A stretch of 64,000 bases of DNA from Anaerotignum sp. (GTDB lineage Bacteria; Bacillota; Clostridia; Lachnospirales; Anaerotignaceae): the NCBI RefSeq assembly GCF_030625865.1, contig NZ_DAOUQB010000002.1, forward strand, positions 1 through 64,000, written 5' to 3'. The position numbers and the translations under genes were made by a program. Below, piece after piece: positions 43,434 through 52,399 of this stretch. The notes beneath the pieces are model-generated. The model was given only the letters and a program-made list of their open reading frames with translations. It ran no database searches and was not told where the DNA came from. Position 1 is the first letter of the stretch. Each line of letters begins with the position of its first letter.

Positions 43434-44517
43434 TTTTGGAGAAAAAGTGAAAATAAGTATTTTTGGACAATCTCACTCAGAAGCAATCGGTGTTGTGATT
43501 GATGGTTTGCCTGCTGGGGAGGAAATTGATCTTGAGGCAGTACAACATTTCCTTGATAGAAGGGCTCCCGGTAAAAATGACTATTCTACTCCCAGAAAAG
43601 AGGGGGATCAGGTTCGTGTGGTTTCGGGTCTGTTTAACGGTAGAACCTGTGGTGCGCCAATCTGCGGAATGATAGAAAATACCAATACCCGTTCCAAGGA
43701 TTATACCCAGCTTAAGGATATGCCAAGACCGGGACATGCAGACTTTACTGCTGAAATAAAATACGGCGGGTTTCAGGATTACCGAGGCGGCGGTCATTTT
43801 TCTGGAAGATTAACAGCACCTCTTTGCTTTGCAGGGGCGGTTTGCTTGCAGATTTTGGAACGCAGAGGGATTTCCATAGGTGCTCACATACTTTCTATTC
43901 ACCAAGGGAGAGACAAGGACTTTGATACCATAGGTATCACAAAGGAAGAATTGGTTAAGGTTACATCAAAAGAATTCCCGACCATTGAAGCCAGTGCGGC
44001 GGAAGAAATGAAGGGCATCATTCAGAAAGCCAGAGAACAAGGGGATTCCGTCGGCGGAATCATTGAAAGTGTTGCCATTGGATTACCTGTGGGCATTGGT
44101 GAACCCATGTTTGATGGGCTGGAAAGCAAGCTATCCTCCATATTATTTGCCATTCCTGCTGTAAAAGGCGTAGAATTTGGACAGGGGGTTGGTGTTGCAG
44201 AACTTTTTGGATCGGAAAATAATGATAGCTTTTATATAGAAGAAACAGGGCAAATAAAAACAAGAACGAATCATCATGGAGGCAGTTTGGGCGGTATCTC
44301 CAGCGGTATGCCTTTGCTGATTCGAACGGCGTTTAAACCGACACCTTCTATTAGCAAAAACCAAGATACAGTAAGCCTTCAAAGAGGAAAAAATACTACC
44401 TTAAGCGTTACCGGGCGTCATGACCCTTGCATTGTTCCAAGAGCAGTGCCTTGCGTGGAGGCGGCCATGGCAATTGCTATTTTGGATTTATATGAGATTG
44501 GGTTAAGAAATTTGTAA
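43423..44517 (+). CDS. aroC: Chorismate synthase
   Basis: 364 residues from the ATG at 43423, preceded by GGGGGGTG; it overlaps aroA by 11 bp. FGQSHSEAIGVVIDGLPAGE opens the protein; RPGHADFTAEIKYGG, DYRGGGHFSGRLTAPLC and SGMPLLIRTAFKPTPS follow. It forms chorismate from EPSP with reduced FMN, the branch point to TyrA and PheA products. Confidence 0.96.
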   Translation: MSSNFGEKVKISIFGQSHSEAIGVVIDGLPAGEEIDLEAVQHFLDRRAPGKNDYSTPRKEGDQVRVVSGLFNGRTCGAPICGMIENTNTRSKDYTQLKDMPRPGHADFTAEIKYGGFQDYRGGGHFSGRLTAPLCFAGAVCLQILERRGISIGAHILSIHQGRDKDFDTIGITKEELVKVTSKEFPTIEASAAEEMKGIIQKAREQGDSVGGIIESVAIGLPVGIGEPMFDGLESKLSSILFAIPAVKGVEFGQGVGVAELFGSENNDSFYIEETGQIKTRTNHHGGSLGGISSGMPLLIRTAFKPTPSISKNQDTVSLQRGKNTTLSVTGRHDPCIVPRAVPCVEAAMAIAILDLYEIGLRNL

Positions 44518-44589
44518 TAGTTTAACTTATAAAGTGATGATAAAAGCAGTTTTGACGAGCATTGTGCTTAATAAAAGGAGGAATAAAAG

Positions 44590-45729
44590 ATGGATTTAGA
44601 AGCATTAAGAAACAGTATAAATGAAATTGACGATCAAATTGTGAAGCTGTTCGTGGAGCGTATGAAGACTTCTGCAAAGATTGGTGAGTCAAAAGCGGAA
44701 AATAATCTTCCTGTTTTGGATAAAAAAAGAGAAAATGAAGTGTTGCAGCGTGCCATGGAAACAGCGGGAGAAGAGTTTGAGTTATACGTGCATACCCTTT
44801 ATCAAACCTTATTTGAGGTAAGCAGAAGCTATCAGGCTGGAATATTATCGAAAGAAACATCTCTTACTCAAGAAATCCTCTCCAATATCAAAGAGCCTAA
44901 AATGGAATTTCCCAGAAAAGCTGTGGTCGCTTGTGCGGGAGTGGAAGGGTCTTATGCAGAACGTGCTTGCGGAAAGCTCTTCTCCATGCCCAATACTATG
45001 TTTTTCAACAGCTTCGAAAGTGTATTCAATGCAGTGGAAATGGGTCTTTGTCAATATGGTATTTTGCCAATCGAAAACAGTTCAGCCGGTTCCGTAACCG
45101 AAGTATATGATTTAATGGTTCGCCACAAATTTTATATTGTTAAAGGATTGAAGCTTCATATTAACCATGCCCTTGTTACAAAAAAAGGTACAAAGCTGTC
45201 TGATATTAAAGAAATTATTTCTAAGGATCAGGCATTACAGCAATGCAGTGAATTTTTAAAATCTTTGCCCAATGTGAAAATTACTGTTTTTGAAAATACT
45301 GCAACAGCGGCAAAGTATGTTGCGGAATGTGACCGTACGGATATAGCGGCTCTTTCTTCCGCAGAGTGTGCAAAACTTTATGGCTTGGATATCCTGCAAG
45401 AGGATGTGCAGAACAATCAAAATAATTATACCAGATTTATCTGTATTGCGAAAAATATGGAGATCTATGCTGGTGCAAATAAAATTAGTTTGTTGCTTTC
45501 TGTGGAGCATAGACCCGGCTCTTTGCATGAAATGATTGGTAAGGTTGCTTGTCATGGCCTGAATCTATGTAAGTTAGAAAGTCGTCCTATTCCGGGCAAA
45601 GATTTTGAATTCCGTTTCTATTTTGATATAGATGGTTCTGTATTCTCCTCCCATGTATTGACTTTATTGAAGGACATGGAATTATCAGTAGATAAGCTCT
45701 CCTTCCTTGGATGCTACTCTGAAATATAA
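44590..45729 (+). CDS. pheA: Bifunctional chorismate mutase/prephenate dehydratase (P-protein)
   Basis: 379 residues. AroQ-type chorismate mutase at residues ~1-85 (LEALRNSINEIDDQIVKLF). Prephenate dehydratase at ~110-285 (GVEGSYAERACGKLF, LPIENSSAGSV, NYTRFICIA with the catalytic TRF). C-terminal ACT domain at ~298-375 with the ESRP regulatory motif in LESRPIPG, implying feedback by phenylalanine. AAGGAGGA SD. Confidence 0.96.
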   Translation: MDLEALRNSINEIDDQIVKLFVERMKTSAKIGESKAENNLPVLDKKRENEVLQRAMETAGEEFELYVHTLYQTLFEVSRSYQAGILSKETSLTQEILSNIKEPKMEFPRKAVVACAGVEGSYAERACGKLFSMPNTMFFNSFESVFNAVEMGLCQYGILPIENSSAGSVTEVYDLMVRHKFYIVKGLKLHINHALVTKKGTKLSDIKEIISKDQALQQCSEFLKSLPNVKITVFENTATAAKYVAECDRTDIAALSSAECAKLYGLDILQEDVQNNQNNYTRFICIAKNMEIYAGANKISLLLSVEHRPGSLHEMIGKVACHGLNLCKLESRPIPGKDFEFRFYFDIDGSVFSSHVLTLLKDMELSVDKLSFLGCYSEI

Positions 45730-45742
45730 GGGGCGGTGGAGT

Positions 45743-46186
45743 ATGAAGATACTGGTATTAAACGGCCCTAACCTAAATATGCTTGGTATTCGTGAAAAAA
45801 ACATCTATGGTAGTGGAACCTATGATGACTTGGTACGTTTAATTGAAGAAACTGCCAAAGAAAATGAGATGATGGTGAAGGTCTATCAGTCCAACCACGA
45901 GGGTGCCTTGGTGGATCGTATTCAACAGGCTTATGATGATGGCACAGAGGGAATAGTAATAAACCCAGCAGCGTACACCCATACCAGTGTTGCTATTTTG
46001 GATGCACTGAAGGCGGTGAATTTGCCAACAGTGGAGGTACATCTTTCTGATGTAAGCCAAAGAGAGGATTTTCGTCAGATTTCCTATGCAGGCAAAGCTT
46101 GCGTTAAAACAATTATGGGGAAGGGCTTTTTGGGATACAAGGAAGCTATGTTGTATTTAAAAAACGGAAATGAGAAGGAGGAATAA
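45743..46186 (+). CDS. aroQ: 3-dehydroquinate dehydratase, type II
   Basis: 147 residues from the ATG at 45743 with GGCGGTGGAG. Motifs: LVLNGPNLNMLGIREKNIYG, QSNHEGALVDRIQ, INPAAYTHTSVAILDAL and VEVHLSD. It forms dodecamers that dehydrate 3-dehydroquinate. It fills the third step of the pathway; aroE and aroK are not in this cluster. Confidence 0.96.
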   Translation: MKILVLNGPNLNMLGIREKNIYGSGTYDDLVRLIEETAKENEMMVKVYQSNHEGALVDRIQQAYDDGTEGIVINPAAYTHTSVAILDALKAVNLPTVEVHLSDVSQREDFRQISYAGKACVKTIMGKGFLGYKEAMLYLKNGNEKEE

Positions 46187-46189
46187 GCC

Positions 46190-47377
46190 ATGATTTCAAA
46201 AAATATGAAGATTTTGGTGGATAAGAGTGCTGCCATCAGCGCATTATTTACTGAGGGAAAGCGGATGCGTCAAATTTTAGGAGACGAAAATGTTTTTGAT
46301 TTTGGCATTGGCAACCCCAACGTGAAGGCACCTCTTTCTGTAAATAAAACAGCCATTGAACTGTTGGAAAATATGGATTCTTTGGCATTGCACAGCTATA
46401 CGGATGGTGCGGGTATCCCTACTGTACGTCAAACCATTGCGGAAAGCCTAAATCATCGCTTTCAAGAGGAATACACAGGCGAAAATATCGTTATGACCAC
46501 AGGTGCGGCTGGCGGCTTAAACGTGATTTTGAAGGTTTTACTAGACCAAGGAGATGAAGTTTTGACCTTTGCTCCCTATTTTTCAGAATACGACGTATAT
46601 GTTGCCAACGCAGGGGGACGATTGATTGCTATTGAGCCCAATATTCCTTCTTTTTTGCCCGATGCAAAAAAGCTGGCGGAGTCTATTACCCCTAAAACAA
46701 AGGCGATTATTATCAATAATCCCAATAATCCTACGGGAGTGGTTTATGACGAAGAAACTCTGAAAAAAATTGCGGAAGTTTTAGAAGCAAAACAAAAGGA
46801 ATTTGGAAATGCTATCTATTTAATTTCTGATGAGCCATATAGGGAATTGGTATTTGACGGGGCAACGGTGCCATATATACCGAAAATTTACAAAAACACC
46901 ATTGTTGCTTATTCTTTTTCAAAATCTCTCTCTCTTCCCGGGGATCGAATTGGCTATTTAACCATTCCTTCGTCTGTGGAGGATTTTCAGGATGTGGTTT
47001 ATGGAGCAGGCGTTGCTAACCGTGTATTGGGGTTTGTAAATGCCCCTGCGTTGCAGCAATTGGTGGTTGCAAAATGCTGTGATGAGAAGTCAGATATTGC
47101 ATTTTACGATAATAATAGAGGAATTTTGTATAATGCTTTAATTCAATATGGTTTTGAATGTGCGAAGCCTCAAGGAGCATTTTATTTGTTTGTAAAGGCA
47201 TTGGAGGAAGACGATGTTGCATTTGTAAACAAAGCCAAGGAGTTTGGAATTTTAATGACACCGGGCGATGGGTTTGGCTGTAAAGGTTACGTTAGAATTG
47301 CCTATTGTGTAGCAAGAGATACCATTGAGCGGGCTTTACCATCTTTTAAAAAGCTGGCAGAAGCATATAAGCATTAA
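46190..47377 (+). CDS. Class I/II PLP-dependent aminotransferase
   Basis: 395 residues. NNPNNPTGVVYDEETL, the YLISDEPYRELVFDG segment and the PLP lysine in SFSKSLSLPGDRIGYL identify an aspartate/aromatic aminotransferase-like enzyme. Position at the end of the aromatic operon suggests the final amination of phenylpyruvate and 4-hydroxyphenylpyruvate; aspartate as substrate cannot be excluded. It starts 3 bp after aroQ (SD AAGGAGGA) and is followed by a strong terminator. Confidence 0.9.
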   Translation: MISKNMKILVDKSAAISALFTEGKRMRQILGDENVFDFGIGNPNVKAPLSVNKTAIELLENMDSLALHSYTDGAGIPTVRQTIAESLNHRFQEEYTGENIVMTTGAAGGLNVILKVLLDQGDEVLTFAPYFSEYDVYVANAGGRLIAIEPNIPSFLPDAKKLAESITPKTKAIIINNPNNPTGVVYDEETLKKIAEVLEAKQKEFGNAIYLISDEPYRELVFDGATVPYIPKIYKNTIVAYSFSKSLSLPGDRIGYLTIPSSVEDFQDVVYGAGVANRVLGFVNAPALQQLVVAKCCDEKSDIAFYDNNRGILYNALIQYGFECAKPQGAFYLFVKALEEDDVAFVNKAKEFGILMTPGDGFGCKGYVRIAYCVARDTIERALPSFKKLAEAYKH

Positions 47378-47478
47378 TTTTTTTTATCCATGTGGGAAAA
47401 GGATAAAAATGTTGTATGCGTTAAAAAATAAAGGGGTATGCTCATTTTGCAATTATGAATTTGAGTTTGTTGAAATAT

Positions 47479-47518
47479 AAAAAGAACAGGTATTGCTTTT
47501 GCGATACCTGTTCTTTTT
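47479..47518. terminator. Intrinsic terminator of the aromatic operon
   Basis: AAAAAGAACAGGTAT and ATACCTGTTCTTTTT form a perfect 15-bp stem with a 10-nt loop; it works in both directions. Confidence 0.92.
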
Positions 47519-47765
47519 ATATTTGTGGAGGAAAATGGAGGATTATCTTTAGATATAAATTTGAATGAAAAATCAATTTTATTCACCTGTTGTGGAGAAT
47601 GCCCCCATGTTTTTGCGGTTATTTTTCTGGTAATTCATTTATGGTGGAGAATGGATGAGGATTGCCTTTGTCGAATGTTAATATGTTTTGAAACTTATAG
47701 AGAAAAATCCTTGAATTATCAAGGTTTCTTTATAAAAAAATCGCAACATTTTTGGGGCTGGGGGC
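47519..47765. other. Intergenic stretch upstream of the mraZ promoter
   Basis: About 250 bp with no SD-supported coding frame or stable RNA that I recognise. Several scattered GTGGAGAATG-like words occur that resemble MraZ half-sites but lack 10-bp phasing. Confidence 0.5.
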
Positions 47766-47794
47766 TTGCCATATCCCGTTAAATATATTACAAT
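47766..47794 (+). promoter_or_regulatory. Promoter of the dcw cluster
   Basis: TTGCCA, 17 bp, TACAAT. The MraZ box array begins immediately downstream. Confidence 0.75.
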
Positions 47795-47795
47795 G

Positions 47796-47830
47796 TGGTT
47801 ATTAGTGGAGAGAAGTGGTTGAAAATGGTT
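47796..47830 (+). promoter_or_regulatory. MraZ operator: four TGG boxes at exact 10-bp spacing
   Basis: TGGTT at 47796, TGGAG at 47806, TGGTT at 47816 and TGGTT at 47826, each separated by 5 bp. This matches the known TGGNN-N5 direct-repeat target of the MraZ octamer and covers the predicted start site, implying autorepression. Confidence 0.85.
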
Positions 47831-47878
47831 AATTAACCTCAATTTGTTCTTCTTTTGGTGAAAGGTGGTGACTGCAAA

Positions 47879-48310
47879 TTGTTTCTTGGTGAATTTCAAC
47901 ATTCTATTGATTCCAAAGGGCGCTTAATTGTTCCTGCGAAATTCAGAGAAGGTCTAGGCGAACATTTTGTAGTGACCAAAGGTTTGGATAACTGTCTGTT
48001 TGCTTATCCAAAAAGCGAGTGGGCAATTTTTGAAGAAAAACTGAAACAACTCCCCCTAACAAACAGCGGTGCAAGAAAATTTGTACGTTTTTTCTTTGCC
48101 GGAGCCATTGAATGTGACTTAGATAATCAGGGTAGAATAAACTTGCCGGCAAACCTTCGAGAATATGCAGGGTTGAAGAAAGATGTGGTTTCCATTGGTG
48201 TTAACAACAGGGTGGAAATTTGGAATAAGGATAGCTGGAACGAGTATAACAATGAAGAAAATTTTATCAGCAATGATTTGGCCTTTGAGATGGAGAATTT
48301 GGGAATATAA
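47879..48310 (+). CDS. mraZ: Transcriptional regulator MraZ
   Basis: 143 residues from a TTG at 47879 preceded by AGGTGGTGA. This start gives the conserved [20 protein letters not shown]; upstream GTG/TTG codons would add eight or so residues. Two SpoVT-AbrB-like halves: the first as above, the second at [20 protein letters not shown]. It binds direct repeats in its own promoter, which are present. Confidence 0.95.
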   Translation: MFLGEFQHSIDSKGRLIVPAKFREGLGEHFVVTKGLDNCLFAYPKSEWAIFEEKLKQLPLTNSGARKFVRFFFAGAIECDLDNQGRINLPANLREYAGLKKDVVSIGVNNRVEIWNKDSWNEYNNEENFISNDLAFEMENLGI

Positions 48311-48443
48311 TTTCTACTTTACCATAGAACTGCAAAAGGATTCATCTTTTATTGGTTTTTGAGAGTTAAGCGGCGTTGGACGAAGGCCGTAGATTATAAA
48401 AAATATCAGAAAGGGTGCAGCCAAGCTGCCTTGGGTAACTATT

Positions 48444-49382
48444 TTGGAATTTCATCATGTTTCTGTACTTCTTTGGGAGTGTATTGGAAATTTAAATATT
48501 AAGCCTGACGGGGTATACGTGGATGGTACTATGGGCGGCGGCGGTCATTCTCTGGAAATCGTAAAAAAATTGACTACGGGAAGGCTGATTTGCATTGACC
48601 AAGATCAAAATGCCCATAAAGCGGCGAGGGAAAAATTAAAAGAGTATTTAGACAAAATTACTTTTGTTCATGACAACTTCGGGAATATTGAGAATATTTT
48701 GAATCAGTTGGAAATTGAAAAAATAGATGGCATGCTTTTAGATATTGGTGTTTCATCTCATCAGTTGGATGAAGCAGAGCGTGGGTTTTCCTATCAGCAT
48801 GATGCACCATTGGACATGCGAATGGATATGACAAAACCGTTTTCAGCTTATGAAATAGTGAATGAGTATAATGAGGATGAGCTGAACCGTATTATTTTCA
48901 GTTATGGTGAGGAGCGTTGGGCAAGGAGGATTGCTCAGTTTATCGTAAAAGAACGGCAGGACAAGCCAATAGAAACAACAGGAGAACTGGTTGATGTCAT
49001 TAAAAAGGCAGTGCCGAAAGGGGCCAGAAAGGATGGTCCACATCCTGCAAAACGAACCTTTCAAGCAATCCGCATTGAAGTAAACGGCGAGTTGGAGGTT
49101 TTACAGCGTGCCATCGATGATGTTTCTCATAGATTAAATCCGGGAGGAAGGCTCTGTATTATAACTTTCCATTCCTTGGAGGACAGGATTGTAAAAGAGG
49201 CTTTTCGTAAACAAGAAAACCCCTGTATTTGCCCACCGCAGTTTCCGGTCTGTGTTTGTGGTAGGAAGCAGACAGGTAGGGTGATTACGAGAAAACCTAT
49301 TATCGCAAGCGAAGAAGAATTGGCAGCAAATCCCCGTGCCAGAAGCGCAAAATTGCGTGTTTTAGAGGGGGTAGAAAAATAA
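48444..49382 (+). CDS. rsmH: 16S rRNA (cytosine1402-N4)-methyltransferase RsmH
   Basis: 312 residues from a TTG at 48444, with only a weak [24 protein letters not shown] is the conserved start. [14 protein letters not shown] binds [32 protein letters not shown] and [14 protein letters not shown] follow. It modifies C1402 in the decoding centre. It is the second dcw gene, 133 bp after mraZ. Confidence 0.95.
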   Translation: MEFHHVSVLLWECIGNLNIKPDGVYVDGTMGGGGHSLEIVKKLTTGRLICIDQDQNAHKAAREKLKEYLDKITFVHDNFGNIENILNQLEIEKIDGMLLDIGVSSHQLDEAERGFSYQHDAPLDMRMDMTKPFSAYEIVNEYNEDELNRIIFSYGEERWARRIAQFIVKERQDKPIETTGELVDVIKKAVPKGARKDGPHPAKRTFQAIRIEVNGELEVLQRAIDDVSHRLNPGGRLCIITFHSLEDRIVKEAFRKQENPCICPPQFPVCVCGRKQTGRVITRKPIIASEEELAANPRARSAKLRVLEGVEK

Positions 49383-49402
49383 ACGGAAAGGGGTATTAAG
49401 TT

Positions 49403-49942
49403 ATGGCTGCAAAGCGGTTGGACAAAAATCAAAATGCATATAGAGGTTCCTCCTACTATTCCTTTGGGAACGTTGCTTATGATGTGCAGCCGGAGTATAC
49501 CCCCTATTATTCTGATGAAAATGAACAAAAAGAGCGACTGGCAGAGGAAAAATTACGAAAAGCTGAAATTAGGGAAAGTAGAATTGCCGCTTTCAAACTT
49601 ATTGCAGTGATTATGGTTCTTTTTGCCGGCAGCATTGCTTTTATGGGGATGCATGTGAAGGTGACCCAGGAGAACTTCGAACTGAGAAAAGAAAAAGGGC
49701 AGTTGTCGGATTTGCAAGCCAGCAACGCTATTTTGGAAGCAGAATTAACAGAACAGATTGATTTGGATTATATTAAAGCGCAAGCCACAACCCGTTTGGG
49801 AATGGCGGAACCCCAGCCTTATCAGATTGTCTACATAGATGTACCTAAGCAAAGCTATACAATTCAATACGCAGCGGACACAACAGACGAAAAAAAAGAT
49901 TCCGGATTTTTAAATATTACAAATCGGTTGAAAAAGGATTGA
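49403..49942 (+). CDS. ftsL: FtsL-like cell division protein
   Basis: 179 residues. A long charged cytoplasmic N-terminus (~60 residues), one membrane helix at ~66-84 (LIAVIMVLFAGSIAFMGM), then a coiled coil (NFELRKEKGQLSDLQASNAI) and a tail with IDLDYIKAQATTRLGMAEP, typical of FtsL/DivIC. It bridges FtsB/DivIC and FtsQ/DivIB to the septal PBP. Identification rests on topology and its place between rsmH and pbpB. Confidence 0.85.
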   Translation: MAAKRLDKNQNAYRGSSYYSFGNVAYDVQPEYTPYYSDENEQKERLAEEKLRKAEIRESRIAAFKLIAVIMVLFAGSIAFMGMHVKVTQENFELRKEKGQLSDLQASNAILEAELTEQIDLDYIKAQATTRLGMAEPQPYQIVYIDVPKQSYTIQYAADTTDEKKDSGFLNITNRLKKD

Positions 49943-49948
49943 TGCATA

Positions 49949-52177
49949 ATGAAAAAAACCACAATGGGAATAAAAGCAAAAAATAAATTTGTTTTTATTC
50001 TTTTTGTATTTATCGTAACTTTTGTTATTATTTTGAGCAGAGTTGTTTATTTGAAGGTTGTTCATGGAGAGGAATATGAGGCGGCTGCAAAAAATCAGCA
50101 AATTAACCGCTATGATGCGGTGATTGCACCAAACAGAGGTAGTATTTTGGATCGTAACGAGCAGGTATTGGCTGTTTCCACTGCAGTTTATAATGTGGTT
50201 CTGGATTCTTTGGTTTTGGCCGAAAACAAAACGGAAGAACAGGAAAAAACGTTAACAACCTTATGCCAGTATTTTCCCGAATTAGATTATACAACCCTAA
50301 AGGATTATATAACAGAGAACCCTACAACGGGAGAAATCAATTTACCTAACAACTGGAAATACTTGGTGAAGGGCATTGACCGCTCTTTGAAAGAGGAATT
50401 GGAGGCCTTGAATCTAAAGGGTGTTTATTATGAACAAACCAGCAAGCGTTCTTATCCTCTGAAGAATTTAGCCTGCCACCTGTTAGGCTTTACTCGAGGG
50501 GGGTCCCAATGGGGGGTAGAAGGGCAGTATAATGATTATATGGTGGGTACACCTGGGCGCTCTTTTATACTCTATGATGGTGCCAACGACATTACTTATC
50601 AAGATTATCCGGCGCAAGACGGTGATACAGTGGTAACCACCATTGATTATACCATTCAACAGTATGCGGAAGATGTTGTAGATGAAACGATGAATGAATG
50701 GCCTGCTGAAAATATTGCTGCACTGGTAATGGATCCAAACACAGGGGAGATTTTAGCTTTGGCGGAATCAAATAGCTTTGATTTAAATGATCCGGGTATT
50801 CCTCCCCAAGTGGAAACCGATCCTGCATTTAAGACAGAATGGGAAGCAAAAAGCAGCAAAGAACAAATGGAATATCTGAATAATATGTGGAAATGTTTCA
50901 GCATTAGCAGCACCTATGAACCGGGATCAATTTATAAGCCTTTGGTTGCTGCTGCGGCGTTGGAAGAAGGGGTTATTACACCGGAAACAACTTTTTATTG
51001 TGGTGGCTCTATAGATGTAAGTGGCACTACCATTCATTGTCATTTGCATAGCGGACATGGAACGGTCAATGTGGAAGACATTTTAGCCCAGTCTTGTAAT
51101 GTGGGAATTATTCAGATTGCGCAAAAACTTGGGGCAGAAAAACTCTTTCGTTATCAAATGGAATTTGGCTTTGGTCAAAAAACCGGTATTGATTTGCCTG
51201 GTGAAGCGGATTCGGCACATCTATTGCACTCTTTATCTGGTATTGGGCCTGTAGAATTGGCTACCATTTCTTTTGGACAAACTTTTAACTGCACTACAAT
51301 TCAGGTTTTAACTGCTTTTTCTGCGCTGATTAACGGCGGGAATATGATGAAGCCTTATGTTGTTTCTCAGGTGATTGATCCAAAAGGAGATATTGTATAT
51401 GAGAATAAGCCGGAAGTGGTTCGTCAGGTTATTTCGAAAAAAACTTCTGATTATTTACGGATTGCTTTAAAGGCAACAGTAGAGAGAGGAACAGGTAAAA
51501 AAGTTCAAATTCCTGGGTACTCCATTGGGTGCAAAACGGGCACAGCCGAGCAGGGTGACAGAGAAAGGGATGACCTTTGGGCATTGACACATATGGCATA
51601 CTTCCCTGCGGAAAATCCTCAATATATCATATTAACAGTTATCTATTTGCCGGAAGATTATGCCGATGGGGTACAAAGCACTGCACCTATGACAAAGTCT
51701 TTGATGGAGAAAATTATTAAATATAAGAATTTGGAGCCAACGGAGGGGGCAGAGGCAGCTTCGGCTTTGACAACGAAAGAAACTGTTGTACTTCCTGATT
51801 ATGTTGGCAGTTCAACCTATGATGTAGTAACAGATTTAGATGCAAAGGAATTGACTTATAAAGTTGTAGGTACAGGAAACACCATTTCCAATCAGGTTCC
51901 CAAAAGTGGTGCCACGGTTGAAAAGGGCAGTGAGATAATTTTGTATGTTGAAAAAGCATCCGGGGACGAAGGAACGGTTTCAGTGCCAAACGTGATGGGC
52001 AAAACTTACAATGATGCAACTTCTATATTGACGAATGCAGGGTTTGAGGTGGTATTTGAAGGAGATACCGATGGTATTGTATCTTCTCAAAATCCCCAAT
52101 ATGGGGTATCTGTTGAAAAAGGTGAAGAAGTTAAAATAAAGCTGGAAGCCAAAACAGATGCAACACAGAACGGCTAA
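49949..52177 (+). CDS. pbpB: Septal class B penicillin-binding protein with two PASTA domains
   Basis: 742 residues. A membrane anchor at ~13-32, a PBP dimerisation domain (APNRGSILDRNEQVLA), then a transpeptidase: active-site SxxK in TYEPGSIYKPLVAAA, SCN in AQSCNVGIIQIA in place of SxN, and KTGT in IGCKTGTAEQ. Two PASTA domains follow (from LPDYVGSSTYDV and VSVPNVMGKTYND). It crosslinks septal peptidoglycan with FtsW. It begins 6 bp after ftsL. Confidence 0.92.
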   Translation: MKKTTMGIKAKNKFVFILFVFIVTFVIILSRVVYLKVVHGEEYEAAAKNQQINRYDAVIAPNRGSILDRNEQVLAVSTAVYNVVLDSLVLAENKTEEQEKTLTTLCQYFPELDYTTLKDYITENPTTGEINLPNNWKYLVKGIDRSLKEELEALNLKGVYYEQTSKRSYPLKNLACHLLGFTRGGSQWGVEGQYNDYMVGTPGRSFILYDGANDITYQDYPAQDGDTVVTTIDYTIQQYAEDVVDETMNEWPAENIAALVMDPNTGEILALAESNSFDLNDPGIPPQVETDPAFKTEWEAKSSKEQMEYLNNMWKCFSISSTYEPGSIYKPLVAAAALEEGVITPETTFYCGGSIDVSGTTIHCHLHSGHGTVNVEDILAQSCNVGIIQIAQKLGAEKLFRYQMEFGFGQKTGIDLPGEADSAHLLHSLSGIGPVELATISFGQTFNCTTIQVLTAFSALINGGNMMKPYVVSQVIDPKGDIVYENKPEVVRQVISKKTSDYLRIALKATVERGTGKKVQIPGYSIGCKTGTAEQGDRERDDLWALTHMAYFPAENPQYIILTVIYLPEDYADGVQSTAPMTKSLMEKIIKYKNLEPTEGAEAASALTTKETVVLPDYVGSSTYDVVTDLDAKELTYKVVGTGNTISNQVPKSGATVEKGSEIILYVEKASGDEGTVSVPNVMGKTYNDATSILTNAGFEVVFEGDTDGIVSSQNPQYGVSVEKGEEVKIKLEAKTDATQNG

Positions 52178-52399
52178 AATATCTATATAATATATTTGAA
52201 GCATTAAGTCTTAAGAATTAAAGAGGCTTTCTTCAAAAATGCAATGGAGCGAATGATAAGGTGATAGATTATCAAATGAATCTAAAGCTTTCATAAGGAG
52301 GGGACTTGTATTTTCACGATGCATGCTTCCCACTTATACGCATACACGCCCTGTTTTTTCCATATATTCTTTATAAATGGAAAAGGCAGGGGTGTTTTT
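52178..52399. other. Spacer between pbpB and spoVD
   Basis: 220 bp. It contains AAGGAGGGG at 52295-52303, an ideal SD with no well-placed gene start: TTG at 52306 is too near and ATG at 52319 is 15 bp away and in frame with spoVD. The terminator/SD hairpin listed next follows. Confidence 0.5.
52345..52399 (+). terminator. Terminator-like hairpin that contains the spoVD SD site
   Basis: CCCTGTTTTTTCCAT pairs with ATGGAAAAGGCAGGG over 15 bp (two wobbles), extended by CAC/GTG. T5 follows directly and the ATG of spoVD is the next codon. The SD (AGGGGTG) is inside the 3' arm, so the stem both resembles a terminator and hides the ribosome site. Confidence 0.7.
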
